From: JAGXRK01 sp963714415 | Lineage (GTDB): Bacteria; Bacteroidota; Ignavibacteria; Ignavibacteriales; Ignavibacteriaceae | DNA: 64,000 nucleotides | Direction: 5' to 3' | Assembly: GCA_963714415.1 (NCBI GenBank) | Contig: CAVQOL010000001.1 | Span: forward strand, 539,298 to 603,297 | In this document: positions 28,213 through 38,920 of the stretch, piece by piece | How the letters are laid out: every line of letters begins with the position of its first letter | Position numbering within the stretch: position 1 is the first letter of the stretch | Translations under genes and position numbers: made by a program | The notes under the pieces: generated by a model | What the model saw: only the letters and a program-made list of their open reading frames with translations | Databases searched by the model: none | What the model was told of the DNA's origin: nothing

Positions 28213-29103
28213 ATGAACATTACATCAATAGGCGAAATTCTATTCGATATATTTTCCTCCCATAAAAGACTCGGCGGTGCCCCGCTGAACTTTATTTATC
28301 ATATTAATAAAATTACCGGTGGGGGAAATATTATCAGCAGGGTTGGAAAAGATGTGCTTGGGGCAAAAGCCTTGGCTGAAATCCAGAAGCGTAAGATTTC
28401 AACGCAATATATTCAGCAGGACAAAATCCACCCAACCGGTATTGCAACTATTGAAATGAATGAAGACAAAGAACCGTCGTTTACAATAGATACTGACCGG
28501 GCATTTGATTTTATCGAGCAAACGGATGAAGCAGAAGATTTAATTAATCTTGATACCGACGTTTTATATTTTGGAACATTGGGTCAAAGAAATAAAACCT
28601 CCAGAGAAACCATACAATCATATTTTAACCGGAGCATAAAATATTTTTGTGATTTAAATCTTCGTCAGAAATTTTATTCTGAAGATATAATACGCAGCTC
28701 TCTTGAAGCTGCAGATATAATAAAAGTAAACTATAGCGAACTAAAGACCCTTAATGATATTCTTTTTAAAACAGAATATAATACAGAACGAGTTGCTCTC
28801 GAGCTAATGGAACAATTTAAAATTAACCTTCTTGCGGTAACTCGCGGAAAAGATGGATCAACGCTTTTTGAAAATGGAGAAAGAAGTGATTTTTCTCAGA
28901 CAGATTCTGATATAATAGATACAACCGGAGCTGGAGACGCTTTTTCTGCAGTGCTTTGCATAGGATTTATGAAGGGCTGGGATCTTATGCAGATTAATAA
29001 ACATGCAAATGATTTTGCGAGTGAGGTTTGTAAGGTAGAAGGGGCCCTTCCAAAGAGTGATAGAATTTATGAGGATTTGATAAGTCTGGCTAACGGTTTT
29101 TAA
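28213..29103 (+). CDS. PfkB-family sugar kinase (fructokinase-like)
   Basis: 296 residues. The N-terminal IGEILFDIF and GGAPLNFIYHINK segments match fructokinase-type PfkB enzymes. The C-terminal signature DTTGAGDAFSA carries the catalytic base D242. The substrate is probably fructose or a related ketose, by similarity. The gene abuts the thioesterase gene tail to tail, with the two stops adjacent. Confidence 0.88.
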   Translation: MNITSIGEILFDIFSSHKRLGGAPLNFIYHINKITGGGNIISRVGKDVLGAKALAEIQKRKISTQYIQQDKIHPTGIATIEMNEDKEPSFTIDTDRAFDFIEQTDEAEDLINLDTDVLYFGTLGQRNKTSRETIQSYFNRSIKYFCDLNLRQKFYSEDIIRSSLEAADIIKVNYSELKTLNDILFKTEYNTERVALELMEQFKINLLAVTRGKDGSTLFENGERSDFSQTDSDIIDTTGAGDAFSAVLCIGFMKGWDLMQINKHANDFASEVCKVEGALPKSDRIYEDLISLANGF

Positions 29104-29512
29104 TTACACAGTATATTTTTTTATTATTTCTTCGGGAAGCCTAACGGGCTTTCCGGAACCAAGCGAAATCATGGTATAAACGAGATAACCCTCTGCATGC
29201 AACTTTTTGATTGTCTTTTTTTACAATCCAGAAATCAACAACAACCTGGGCACCGCTGTAAGATTTAAGCTGGGTTTTCACAACTATTTTATCTCCCAAA
29301 GTTAAAGCTCTCTTAAACTCAATGTGTGCGGTGCTAGCAACCCAATTATATCCAAGTGAATGAAATTCCTCCATTGACATCTTATATTCTTTAATCATTT
29401 GTTCGTATCGGGCAGCCTGAACATAATCCAAATACTTTGTATTGTGAACATGATTGTTTAGATCAATGTCATCGGGTCTAATAGTTATTTCAGTTTCAAA
29501 TATTGAATACAT
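29104..29512 (-). CDS. hotdog-fold acyl-CoA thioesterase (4HBT), +1 frameshift
   Basis: About 135 residues after repair; a single-domain thioesterase of the YbgC/4-hydroxybenzoyl-CoA type. The catalytic region is DIDLNNHVHNTKYLDYVQAA. The frame breaks at the T7 run at 29216-29222; with one base removed it continues IVKKTIKKLHAEGYLVYTMI and ends LPEEIIKKYTV at 29104, the family's usual end. Without repair it ends at 29141 with an unrelated tail. It cleaves short acyl-CoA esters in the cytosol. Confidence 0.85.
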
Positions 29513-29574
29513 AAAAAAATATCAAGGCAACAGATTCAATGCCACCCCGATCTTAAATAGAAAATTAATTTTAT

Positions 29575-32064
29575 TTATAAAAGCTCACTATTATTTTTTC
29601 CGTTACCATTAGTATTGCCATTGCCATTAATCTCATCGTCTTCAGGAATTACCCGTGCAATATCTGCAATAGAATCGCCCTCATTTAGCCGGATCACTCT
29701 AACACCCTGGGTGTTTCTTCCCATAACGCGAAGATCTTTAATGCTTTGTCTTATTACCATTCCTTGTGTTGAGATAATTACAAGCTCGTCACGGTCAACA
29801 ACTTCCATCAAGGCAATCAGTTTACCGACTTTATCAGTGGTTTTAACAGTTATAACGCCTTTACCGCCGCGTTTTGTAATTCTGTAATCATTTATATCTG
29901 AGCGTTTACCGAATCCTTTTTCTGTTACAACAAGAACAGTGGTTTTATCGTTTCTAATTACAAGTAAGCCAACAACGCGATCGCCCTTTCCGAGCCTAAC
30001 TCCGCGCACTCCCGTTGCTGTTCTTCCCATATTGCGCACATCTTTTTCGTTAAAGCGAATTGCAAAACCGTTGCTTGTTCCAATTACAATATCATTTTTT
30101 CCATCTGTCATCTTAACTTCAATTAGTTTGTCACCGGCAGCAAGATTGATAGCATTGATTCCGCCTTTGCGAACATTACCATAAGCAGAAAGCACAGTTT
30201 TCTTTATCGTGCCTTTTTCTGTTGCCATAATAAGATATTGATCTTCTCGGAATTCCTTAACTGCAACAAATGCTGTTATGTTGTCATCTTTGGCTTTATC
30301 AAGAAGATTAACAATTGATCTTCCCTTTGCAGTTCTTCCGCTTTCGGGCAGTTCGTGAACCTTTAACCAGTAGCACCTGCCTTTGTCTGTAAAGAATAAA
30401 ATATATTGATGCGTTGAGGCAACAAACATATGTTCAATAAAGTCATCTTCTTTAGTTCCTGCACCCGTTACGCCTTTACCGCCTCGCCCTTGTCGTCTGT
30501 ATCCGCTAACAGGAAAACGTTTAATAAATCCGCCATGTGATATTGTTACAACAACATCTTCTTCGGCAATAATATCTTCTAAAGAAAATTCTTTATAATC
30601 TTTTATAATTTCTGTTCTACGTTCATCGCCGTATTTTTCTTTAAGTAAAAGAAGTTCGTCTTTAATAATTTTTTTTCTTGTTCTTTCGTTGTCAAGAATT
30701 CCTCTAAGCCTTTCAATCAGCTTAATGGTTTCTTTGTATTCGTCTTCTATCTTCTTGCGCTCTAATCCTGTTAAGCGCTGCAATCTCATATCCAAAATTG
30801 CTTTTGCCTGTATCTCGCTTAACTTGAATTTTTTCATCAAGTTTTTCTTAGCAGTCTCAGTATCCTTGGATTTTTTAATTGTCTCGATTACTTCATCGAT
30901 ATTATCAAGAGCAATTATGTAGCCTTCTAAAATGTGGGCACGTCTTTCAGCAGCGTCTAATTCATACTTAGTTCTGCGAATAAGCACTTTCATTCTATGA
31001 TCTAAAAAGTGCTTAATCATTTCCTGGACGTTAAGTACCTTCGGGGCGCCATTAACAAGTGCAAGCATGATAACGCCAAACGTAACTTGCATTTGTGTGT
31101 GCTTAAATAATTGATTAAGAACAACAGCCGGTTGTGCATCACGCTTCAACTCAATAACCACCCTCATTCCATCGCGGTCAGATTCATCTCTTATGTTTGA
31201 TATTTCAGTTATCTTTCCTTCGCGAACAAGATCCGCAATTTTTTCAATTAACGATGCCTTGTTAACCTGGTAAGGAATTTCGGTGATAATGATATTTTCT
31301 CTGTCGTTCTTTAATGTTTCAATGTTGGCTTTTGCACGGATAACAACTCTTCCCCTGCCTGTAAGCAAAGCATCTTTAACGCCTTCGTATCCATAAATAA
31401 TTCCGCCTGTCGGAAAATCCGGAGCCTTAACATGTTTCATCAAATCTGCAGCGGTTGCTTTAGGATTTTCAATCAAAGCAACACAACCATCAATCACTTC
31501 ACTAATATTATGCGGTGGAATATTTGTTGCCATTCCAACGGCAATTCCGCTTGCGCCGTTTATTAAAAGGTTGGGAAGATAAGAAGGCATTACTGTTGGT
31601 TCTTGCAGCGACTCATCGAAGTTATTACCGAAGTCAACGGTGTTCTTATCCAGATCGCGAAGCATTTCTTCGGCAATACGCGCCAGGCGAGCCTCTGTGT
31701 AACGCATAGCCGCAGGTGAATCACCATCTACTGAACCAAAGTTGCCCTGTCCATTCACCAAAGGGTAACGAAGAGAAAATTCCTGCACCATTCTAACCAT
31801 AGAGTCATATATGGCACTATCGCCATGCGGATGATATTTACCAAGAACTTCACCCACAATACGGGCAGATTTTTTATAAGGTCTGTTATACGCAAGTCCA
31901 AGCTCGTGCATTCCAAAAAGAATTCTGCGGTGAACGGGTTTTAATCCGTCCCGCACATCCGGAAGTGCGCGCGCAACAATAACACTCATTGCATAATCAA
32001 TGTAAGAGGATTTCATTTCCTCTTCTAAAGCAACGGGAACAACTTTTTCAAATATTGTGGTCAT
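29575..32064 (-). CDS. gyrA: DNA gyrase subunit A
   Basis: 829 residues; the breaking-rejoining subunit of gyrase. YIDYAMSVIVARALPDVRDG is at the N-terminus and the catalytic Tyr is Y122 in AMRYTEARL, the same number as in E. coli. The quinolone-determining positions read S83 and D87 (HPHGDSAIYDSMVRM), the sensitive form. The C-terminal beta-pinwheel has the GyrA box QGRGGKG and six repeats, ending in an Asn/Gly-rich tail. It is on the opposite strand from gyrB, upstream of the thioesterase. Confidence 0.98.
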   Translation of the reverse strand: MTTIFEKVVPVALEEEMKSSYIDYAMSVIVARALPDVRDGLKPVHRRILFGMHELGLAYNRPYKKSARIVGEVLGKYHPHGDSAIYDSMVRMVQEFSLRYPLVNGQGNFGSVDGDSPAAMRYTEARLARIAEEMLRDLDKNTVDFGNNFDESLQEPTVMPSYLPNLLINGASGIAVGMATNIPPHNISEVIDGCVALIENPKATAADLMKHVKAPDFPTGGIIYGYEGVKDALLTGRGRVVIRAKANIETLKNDRENIIITEIPYQVNKASLIEKIADLVREGKITEISNIRDESDRDGMRVVIELKRDAQPAVVLNQLFKHTQMQVTFGVIMLALVNGAPKVLNVQEMIKHFLDHRMKVLIRRTKYELDAAERRAHILEGYIIALDNIDEVIETIKKSKDTETAKKNLMKKFKLSEIQAKAILDMRLQRLTGLERKKIEDEYKETIKLIERLRGILDNERTRKKIIKDELLLLKEKYGDERRTEIIKDYKEFSLEDIIAEEDVVVTISHGGFIKRFPVSGYRRQGRGGKGVTGAGTKEDDFIEHMFVASTHQYILFFTDKGRCYWLKVHELPESGRTAKGRSIVNLLDKAKDDNITAFVAVKEFREDQYLIMATEKGTIKKTVLSAYGNVRKGGINAINLAAGDKLIEVKMTDGKNDIVIGTSNGFAIRFNEKDVRNMGRTATGVRGVRLGKGDRVVGLLVIRNDKTTVLVVTEKGFGKRSDINDYRITKRGGKGVITVKTTDKVGKLIALMEVVDRDELVIISTQGMVIRQSIKDLRVMGRNTQGVRVIRLNEGDSIADIARVIPEDDEINGNGNTNGNGKNNSELL

Positions 32065-32097
32065 AACTTTCTAAATAAATTTTAGTAATAATTATTT

Positions 32098-35073
32098 CTA
32101 ATCTTCACTTACGCGGGAAGTATCTTTTCCTGCAGCAAGCTTCTGGTATCTTTCTATGTTTGTTCTTACACTTGGATCGTTAGGGTATAATGAGCCAAGA
32201 CGTTGCCAAACTTCTATTAACTTGTTATAATTTTTTTGTGACTCATAAATTTCAATTAGTAATCTATATGGATTATAATAAGATTGAGTATCGTTCGGGT
32301 CTTTTTCAAGTTTCTCCCATGCATCAGCTTCAACTTCTTTGGCAATCTGATTAAACTGCTCAATGCTACCAGCCCGCTGATAGATGTTTCCGATTTCAAA
32401 AAGTAATCCGTAGTCCATTTCTATATTCCAGCGAGGTATTTTTTCTTCCATCGCATCTAGTGTTTTAATTACAAGGTCCTTTTGTCCGGTTTGCTCATAG
32501 TATAATGTCATTCTCAGAAACGAATTTCTGTAATTCATGGTCATTCTTTTATGAGTATCATCAAGAAAGATGGATGGATCATTCAGTCCCCGGAATTTAA
32601 AACCAGGTTGAAAGTCTCTACTGAAACCAGGATTTTCATTTAACTGTGCCTGTAGAATAGTCGGCTCAATAAACTCAATGCCCGGCCTTCTTTTTTCGGG
32701 CACAAATCTGAAAGCCATACCTTCCATTCTCAAATAATCATGCATTCCTATCTTGCTATCATCTGCACAGGTTACTGCAAAATAAATTGGTCGCTGCCAA
32801 TTATTTGCTTCAATTATTTCTCTAACCAGCAAGTCCTGAACACGAACAGCCTGTACGTTACCAAAGTTAAGAGAAGGATTCATCATCCAGGATATTTTTC
32901 CTTCCTGAATAACGGAGGAATCGCTTATGTTTAGCTCTTGCCGCAAATCGCTCATTTGCTGAAGCTGTGCATCAGTCGGGGCAGGAATGGTTATTTGCTG
33001 TGGTGTCCAGGCAATCGGTCTGATCTGGGCAATTTGAACATCATTAAGGCGTATGTTAACTGTTCCGCTTTCATACGGATCATTATATTTTAATTGCCGG
33101 ATATACCAATCGGTATTAAGAAGACTTAGATTAACAATTTTAACATCTCTTCTTACACCTTCAACATCTTGCAGATACCAAAGGGGGAAAGTATCATTAT
33201 CGCCGTTAGTAAATAACACAGCGTTCGGCGCACAACTTTGAAGGAGGTTGTACGAATAATCCCAAGGGACCCAATTATTTGATCTGTCGTGGGTGTAATA
33301 ATTTGCCTGAAGCATTCGCAAAGGAATTAAAACAAGTCCTGCGGCAAGAATTCCATAGCCCGCAGCTTTACGAAGAGCATCACCCTTTAGTTTTATCATA
33401 GCCAGATCGATAAGTGCCCGGACACCAAGCGCAATCCAAACCGCATAAACGAAAAATGCCCCAACATAAAAATAATCTCTTTCTCTTGGCTGCGGCTGCT
33501 GTTGATTTTGGTAAAATGCGGTTAAGTATCCCATTAGAATAAACATTATCATAAAAACCGAAGCCATCTTCCAGTTTTTTCTGAAATGAAAATAAATTCC
33601 CAGGAGCCCAATTAAAAACGGAACACCAAATAGTGAATCCTTAACCTCTCCGGCAAAGTTAACACCAATAATTTTACCGATAATATTTCCTAATCCGTTG
33701 AACGGAGCAATATTAGCACCCTGTTCTTGCACCCATCCTTCTCTGCCGGCAAAATTCCATAAAAGATAACGCGTCATCATATGATTCATCTGATACGAAT
33801 AGAAAAAATCAAGATCTGAAGAGTAGTTTGTAAATACACCTTGTTGATGCGGTTCGGTAGCAAACCTTCTTTTAAATGTTGGAAAGTCGCCGTATTGTTC
33901 TCGATTCAAATATTTAACAAGTTCTGTGAAATCATTCGGTTCATTTTCATTCATAGGAGGATTTTGATTAGAGCGAATGATAACCATTGCAAATGTAGTG
34001 AACCCGAGCAGGATAAAAATTGCGGACATAAATGCAAGATGTAAAGTCGGCTTTTTTTCTTTTATCGCATATCTTACTCCCAGACCAAGCAACCCGAATA
34101 TTGCAAACAAAATTACAATTTCTATTACGATATTATCCCCGCCAATTGCGACCATGAATGCAGGAACGTATTTTACTACGCCGGGATAAACAGCGAACAA
34201 AGCAAGACCACCAATTATAAGCGGGACATAAAAAGAGTTTCTGGTAAAAAGCTTTTTCCAGAAAACAGCCATTATAACTGCGCTTAAACCAGCAAGAATA
34301 ATTTTAAACTTATTATCGAATTCTTGGTATTCTTCCGGCGAAGGAGGAGATAAAGATTTTTCTCCTGCCCACCATATTACGGCGACAAGAAGAATAATAG
34401 CAGCATGAGCCAAAAAGATGTAAGCAGTTTTCTTTAACGCACCTTCATCTTCAAGATATTTTCTGAACATAACAATCATGACAACGGGAACTATTGCAAT
34501 AACACTCATAAGATGCACGCCGGTTGATAAACCAATCAGGTAAGCAATCATCAACAAATATTTTTCACTGTCCTTAGCGTCAGCACGCTCATTCCACCTC
34601 ATAACAAGATAGACGACAGCAGCAAACAGAAATGTACTAAAAGCGTAAACTTCAGCCTCAACCCCGTTAAACCAAAAAGTATCGCTAAAAGAGAAGGCAA
34701 GTGCACCAATAGCAGCAGAGGTATAAGTAGCTAAAGCTTCGAATAAATTTTCCGGCTTTTTCCCCTTGTAATTGTTGATAAGTTTAACAGCAACAAGGTA
34801 AAGAAGAAGAACGGAAAGCGCGCTTGAAATAACTGAAATAAGATTCATTCTGAATCCAATATTCTCGCCAAGCGACAGCTGAGAAAATATATTTCCTAAT
34901 AAAAGAAAGAATGGTGTCCCCGGTGGATGAGGAACCTGGAGATAATGCGCGGCAGCAACAAACTCACCGCAATCCCAGAAAGAAACAGAGGGTTGAACGG
35001 TTAAATAGAATGTTATAAGCGAAACAAAAAAAACAATCGCCGCAAACACTTTATGGACTAATCTTAAATTCAT
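32098..35073 (-). CDS. DUF2723 membrane protein, O-mannosyltransferase-like, with C-terminal TPR
   Basis: 991 residues. The N-terminal half has about a dozen membrane helices and the DUF2723 hallmark FWDCGEFVAAAHYLQVPHPP, with the acidic D/E pair expected of a GT-C glycosyltransferase. A soluble periplasmic domain follows (from about residue 620, LFTNGDNDTFPLWYLQDVEG), then TPR-like helices near the C-terminus. Relatives include the eukaryotic O-mannosyltransferase TMEM260. In Bacteroidota and Chlorobi it is a large inner-membrane enzyme, probably glycosylating exported proteins. The specific acceptor is unknown. Confidence 0.88.
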   Translation of the reverse strand: MNLRLVHKVFAAIVFFVSLITFYLTVQPSVSFWDCGEFVAAAHYLQVPHPPGTPFFLLLGNIFSQLSLGENIGFRMNLISVISSALSVLLLYLVAVKLINNYKGKKPENLFEALATYTSAAIGALAFSFSDTFWFNGVEAEVYAFSTFLFAAVVYLVMRWNERADAKDSEKYLLMIAYLIGLSTGVHLMSVIAIVPVVMIVMFRKYLEDEGALKKTAYIFLAHAAIILLVAVIWWAGEKSLSPPSPEEYQEFDNKFKIILAGLSAVIMAVFWKKLFTRNSFYVPLIIGGLALFAVYPGVVKYVPAFMVAIGGDNIVIEIVILFAIFGLLGLGVRYAIKEKKPTLHLAFMSAIFILLGFTTFAMVIIRSNQNPPMNENEPNDFTELVKYLNREQYGDFPTFKRRFATEPHQQGVFTNYSSDLDFFYSYQMNHMMTRYLLWNFAGREGWVQEQGANIAPFNGLGNIIGKIIGVNFAGEVKDSLFGVPFLIGLLGIYFHFRKNWKMASVFMIMFILMGYLTAFYQNQQQPQPRERDYFYVGAFFVYAVWIALGVRALIDLAMIKLKGDALRKAAGYGILAAGLVLIPLRMLQANYYTHDRSNNWVPWDYSYNLLQSCAPNAVLFTNGDNDTFPLWYLQDVEGVRRDVKIVNLSLLNTDWYIRQLKYNDPYESGTVNIRLNDVQIAQIRPIAWTPQQITIPAPTDAQLQQMSDLRQELNISDSSVIQEGKISWMMNPSLNFGNVQAVRVQDLLVREIIEANNWQRPIYFAVTCADDSKIGMHDYLRMEGMAFRFVPEKRRPGIEFIEPTILQAQLNENPGFSRDFQPGFKFRGLNDPSIFLDDTHKRMTMNYRNSFLRMTLYYEQTGQKDLVIKTLDAMEEKIPRWNIEMDYGLLFEIGNIYQRAGSIEQFNQIAKEVEADAWEKLEKDPNDTQSYYNPYRLLIEIYESQKNYNKLIEVWQRLGSLYPNDPSVRTNIERYQKLAAGKDTSRVSED

Positions 35074-35166
35074 TGTTACCTCAATAGTAAAACAAGAGTC
35101 AAAAAATAGCTTAATGGGTTATTATCAAGCAATGTTAAAACGAATTAAAACCTTGAAGGGAAATAG

Positions 35167-35391
35167 TCATTCATCGCTTTTCTTGAAGAAATGATCATAC
35201 TTAGACTTATCAATAGTCTGATGATATTTATCATATAATTCTTTTAGTCTGCTCATAGAAACGGAATCAAAATCTTCATCATCTTTTTGTCTTTTCACGA
35301 ACATTTTATACTCTTCTAATTCCTTCGTATCCATCTTGCTAAGATATTTTTTTAATCCATCGAGTAATTTTTGTTGATCTCGGTAAGACAT
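35167..35391 (-). CDS. small hypothetical protein
   Basis: 74 residues, highly charged and helical: MSYRDQQKLLDGLKKYLSKM at the N-terminus and FFKKSDE at the end. No domain recognised. It lies 93 bases upstream of the DUF2723 gene on the same strand. Codon usage and lack of a competing frame support it as real. Confidence 0.6.
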   Translation of the reverse strand: MSYRDQQKLLDGLKKYLSKMDTKELEEYKMFVKRQKDDEDFDSVSMSRLKELYDKYHQTIDKSKYDHFFKKSDE

Positions 35392-35522
35392 TTTTTACTC
35401 ACATAAAATGTTAAATTTAACAGCGTAAAATAATGATTCTCAAAGTAGTATTGAAATAAAATTTTGTCGGGAAGCGGATTGTTTTTGCTTCTAAAACTGC
35501 AACGAAACAAACTCAAAAAAGC

Positions 35523-35868
35523 TCATTCAAATTGCGATTTATAGAAGGCGCCCCACTCATTTAAACCCTCAATTATTGGCAGAATTGTTTTACCAAGTTC
35601 TGTTAAAGAGTATTCAACTTTTGGCGGGACAACAGGATAAACTTTTCTTTTTATAATTCCGCTTTCTTCAAGTTCGCGAAGTTGCCGGGTAAGCATTTTG
35701 TGAGTTATTTTTTGAAGAGACTTTTTTAGTTCGCCATATCTGTTTGGGTTATCTTTAAGCTGCCAGAGTATAGGAAGCTTCCATTTACCGCCAACAACAC
35801 TTAAAGAAAGTTCAACAGAATTTTTAAAAGCTGCTTTTTTTAATTAAGGTTTTAGACACAATTTTCAT
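35523..35868 (-). CDS. HxlR-family transcriptional regulator, +1 frameshift
   Basis: About 114 residues, found by translating the minus strand by eye. The frame has the HxlR winged-helix signature: VVGGKWKLPILWQLKDNPNR, then YGELKKSLQKITHKMLTRQL, RELEESGIIKRKVYPVVPPK and VEYSLTELGKTILPIIEGL. Starting at the ATG at 35868, the frame breaks at the T7 run 35835-35841; dropping one base restores KKAAFKNSVELSLSVVGG. HxlR proteins respond to electrophiles or oxidants and bind DNA as dimers. Target not identifiable. Confidence 0.75.
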
Positions 35869-36120
35869 TACTTTCTTTTGAGATAGTATATAACTAAAAG
35901 ACCCAAATACTCAAAACAAGTGCATTAAAATAAACTTGCACAAAAATTATTGAATAATTGATAAAAAACAAAACCGCAAAGTAAAACAGCTTAATTTTTT
36001 TCAAGAAGCACAACCATCAACACGTAACAGATGCTGCAATTCTCATAAAAATTTTCATAAAAACATAAACCAAATGAAGAGAGTAATGGCTGGGTTCAAG
36101 TAATGTTGAGCTAAGATAAT

Positions 36121-37441
36121 TTATTTATTCTTTGAAATTTCCCTTTCAACACCATACGTAAAAAGTTGTTTCATTACTATTGTACTATCAGCCATAACAA
36201 ACTTTATCCTGAAGTAATCCACACCTTCAACGATAAAGTAATTATCAGAAATTGGAATTAATTGTGTAACCGGTCTTTCTTCATATTGATAATACAATTT
36301 ACTGTCCTTGTAAATAATTTTAATCTTATCATAATTACCAACAAATTTTTTAATTGTATTGTTATCAACATTTTCATAGCTGGCACCAAGTCCATCTAAC
36401 GCCCATTGATACTTATCCAAGGCGGCCTTGTCATCGGTTATACTTATAAGCTTTTCTAAAGCCATTAAATGTGCTGTCTTTTTCGCATCTTTTGTTTCAA
36501 CTTCAATATCAGGAGTTATCCCAACGCCCTCCCAAACTTCAGGATTACTTGAGTATATCATTTTCCAACTAGGAATTTGCAAAACAAAATTCTCGTTTAA
36601 TGCAATATGATCAACAGGGTTTTCAGCGCCCTTGGTTTTTTTGCCGACTATTGTGACATTCTTATTAAAATATTTTAGACGAGAAGTGAAAGCTTCAGCG
36701 GCCGATGCAGTTGACGGGGATGTTAAAATATAAACTGGAATACCCGTAAGTTTCTGACCGGGAACATAATTTGGTACTATTGCAGAATAATAAGAGCTGT
36801 CCAGCGTGGATCTGCTTATTTTTAGGAGCAGAGGCTCATTGGTATCAACAAAGTAACCAAGCAAATAATTCACCATTTCATCCCAACCACCACCATTTTG
36901 TCGCAGATCGATAATTAAAGCATTGCAATTGGAAAAATAATTTATAGAAAGATCCGCTATTTTTCCAGCATAACTGGTTGCAAAGAATACGCTTAGATTA
37001 AGATAGCCAACATTTCCATCGAGTATAGCTTAGTTCCTTAAAGCCAAAGTTATTCCAAACCTCTATTTTTGCTTCTTCTCTTAGTGAAGATTGAACCGTC
37101 AGAAATAGGTTCTTCCAAGACAATGCTTTTGCCAAATTAGGATTGTAAATAAGATCAAGATGCTTGTCGTTGCTAAAATCTTCAAGATGATTTGTAACCT
37201 GGAGTGGCAAATTCATTTGGCGAGTTAGTATTCATCATAGAATCCGTTAGAAATTTGTGTCCGTAAACCAACTATCGGTTTTTTCAGATACCTCAGGGGA
37301 AGGGATATATTTTTTCTAAATTATGTATTACGAGCCACTTAAGACGCTGTCTTTTTCTTCTTCGGTTAAATTTTGTGCAGATATCTTTATGGTTAGAATT
37401 GTTAACAGCGATACTAAAATTATTTTTGTTTTCGCTTTCAT
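36121..37441 (-). pseudogene. S41-family peptidase with several frameshifts
   Basis: The intact downstream part (36121-36876, extending up to about 37030) is a C-terminal processing peptidase: LDGNVGYLNLSVFF, CNALIIDLRQNGGGWDEMV, and the catalytic Ser in TSPSTASAAEAFTSRLK, then WEGVGITPDIEV. The start is a signal peptide at 37441 (MKAKTKIILVSLLTILTIKI followed by SAQ). Between them, pieces such as LVIHNLEKIYP, PEVSEKTDSWFTD and LQVTNHLEDFSNDKHLDLIY lie in different frames, needing at least four or five shifts, not all in homopolymers. The active-site Lys or Ser are present in fragments only. It is either a decaying gene or a poorly read region. Confidence 0.75.
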
Positions 37442-37538
37442 AGTTTTTGTTCCTACACTATTTATGCCCTATTGCTTGCTGTGTGGCGTTTGATTTCAAG
37501 CTTTTTGAGGATATTGACAAAGCAATAATACGCAAGAA

Positions 37539-37728
37539 CTAATAAATTTTTTCGACAATAAGAAGAAAATTGATTTTGTCTGTAAGCCCATAAATTTGAA
37601 ATAAGGATGTTCTTTTGATATTTGGGATTATTGATACTACATCACCCTCTAACTTATTTAAAAATTGCTCTAATTTGTCCTGGTCATTTTCCGTTTTAAT
37701 TTCTAACCGAGTGTACTTTGTATTTCAT
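37539..37728 (-). CDS. small hypothetical protein, +1 frameshift
   Basis: About 62 residues, read by eye on the minus strand. The ATG at 37728 is preceded by AGGGTG. With one base dropped at about 37714-37717 the frame reads MKYKYTRLEIKTENDQDKLE, then QFLNKLEGDVVSIIPNIK and ends NFLLIVEKIY. Repeated charged/hydrophobic pattern looks coding; a loose resemblance to DUF4177-like proteins is only an impression. It lies just downstream of the esterase gene on the same strand. Confidence 0.5.
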
Positions 37729-37765
37729 ATTACACCCTTTATAAAATATTATCCAACTAAATTAT

Positions 37766-38920
37766 TTATTTTAGAGATGCCTGAACACGCTCTAAGTTTG
37801 CCTTATAGATGGCAAGATTTTGACTCTTGACTTTTTCGCCTTTTTCAACGGCAATACTGTAATTCTTCGCAGCCAGTTTTAACTCACCTGATTGTTCATA
37901 AGCATCTCCCAGGCTGTCATAGACGTTGTCAGAATTCGGATAAATTTTAACATTGGTCTGAAAAACCTCTATTGACTTTACGTACTCTTCGTTACCCAGA
38001 AGCTGATATCCGAGGCGATTCAATAAAAATTCTGGGGGATGAACAGTAAAACCAAATTTCTCGGTTAGGGAACGATAGTGATTTAGAATGGAGGCTAAAT
38101 CATTTGCTTTGTCAGCGGGAATTTGCCATCCTGAAAAAATAAACTCGAGACCTTCGTAAATAGTTTTGTGAGGAATAGAGCCATGATTTTCCATTTTCAT
38201 TATTATGTATTTCCATTCTAATCCCGGGGCATCTATCTCTTTTAAGATAGAAGTAAACTTATCCATACTTTCAATATAAGTCGGCTCATCGCCGAGAGTT
38301 AAATAGAGTATTCTTTTATCAACAGACTTTTTTGTGAGCAGCTCGTTAGCTTTCTTAATTACGATGCCTTCATCATATTGCAGGAATGGACTGGCGGCAA
38401 TATATGCATTAAAAAGGGGTGGACGGGTAACAAAGGTATAGACAGAAAACATTCCTGTTAACGAATGACCGAATAAAATACGATATTGCTGTGTGCGGTA
38501 TTTTGTATCAACTACTGGAATGAGTTCATTCTGCATAAAGTTTAAAAAATTATCGGCCCCTCCGGCATTTACTCTTCCCTTTTCCACCGTTGGAGTAAAA
38601 TCGCGCATGCGTGCAATGTTGGGAATTGCCACAACAATGGTTTGGGGCATTAATCCATTTGCTGAAAGAAACTGCACAATACCGCTGCCGTGATGGAAAT
38701 GCTCGGCGCCATCCAATAAATAAAGTACGGGATATTCGTTTTCCGACTCAAAATATCCTTCTGGAAGATAAACAAATACATTGCGGTCTTCACCCAAAGC
38801 GGTTGATTTGATTTTTAGGGTATGTCCCAGAGCGATTCTTTCAACAGCTTCCTGTGCATTCAATATATTGGCTGTTAAAAAGAACAATATGGTTACGAAA
38901 ATTATTTTAATCCGCTTCAT
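37766..38920 (-). CDS. secreted alpha/beta-hydrolase esterase with TPR tail
   Basis: 384 residues with a signal peptide (MKRIKIIFVTILFFLTANIL, then NAQ). The fold is the esterase/D family: FVYLPEGYFESENEYPVLYL, nucleophile elbow FGHSLTGMF, and a late Asp/His in the region ENHGSIPHKTIYEGL. Last 90 residues form TPR-like helices (SIEVFQTNVKIYPNSDNVYD and YEQSGELKLAAKNYSIAV). This is the Fes/IroE-like putative esterase group seen in many Bacteroidota. Substrate unknown, acts in the periplasm or outside. Confidence 0.88.
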   Translation of the reverse strand: MKRIKIIFVTILFFLTANILNAQEAVERIALGHTLKIKSTALGEDRNVFVYLPEGYFESENEYPVLYLLDGAEHFHHGSGIVQFLSANGLMPQTIVVAIPNIARMRDFTPTVEKGRVNAGGADNFLNFMQNELIPVVDTKYRTQQYRILFGHSLTGMFSVYTFVTRPPLFNAYIAASPFLQYDEGIVIKKANELLTKKSVDKRILYLTLGDEPTYIESMDKFTSILKEIDAPGLEWKYIIMKMENHGSIPHKTIYEGLEFIFSGWQIPADKANDLASILNHYRSLTEKFGFTVHPPEFLLNRLGYQLLGNEEYVKSIEVFQTNVKIYPNSDNVYDSLGDAYEQSGELKLAAKNYSIAVEKGEKVKSQNLAIYKANLERVQASLK

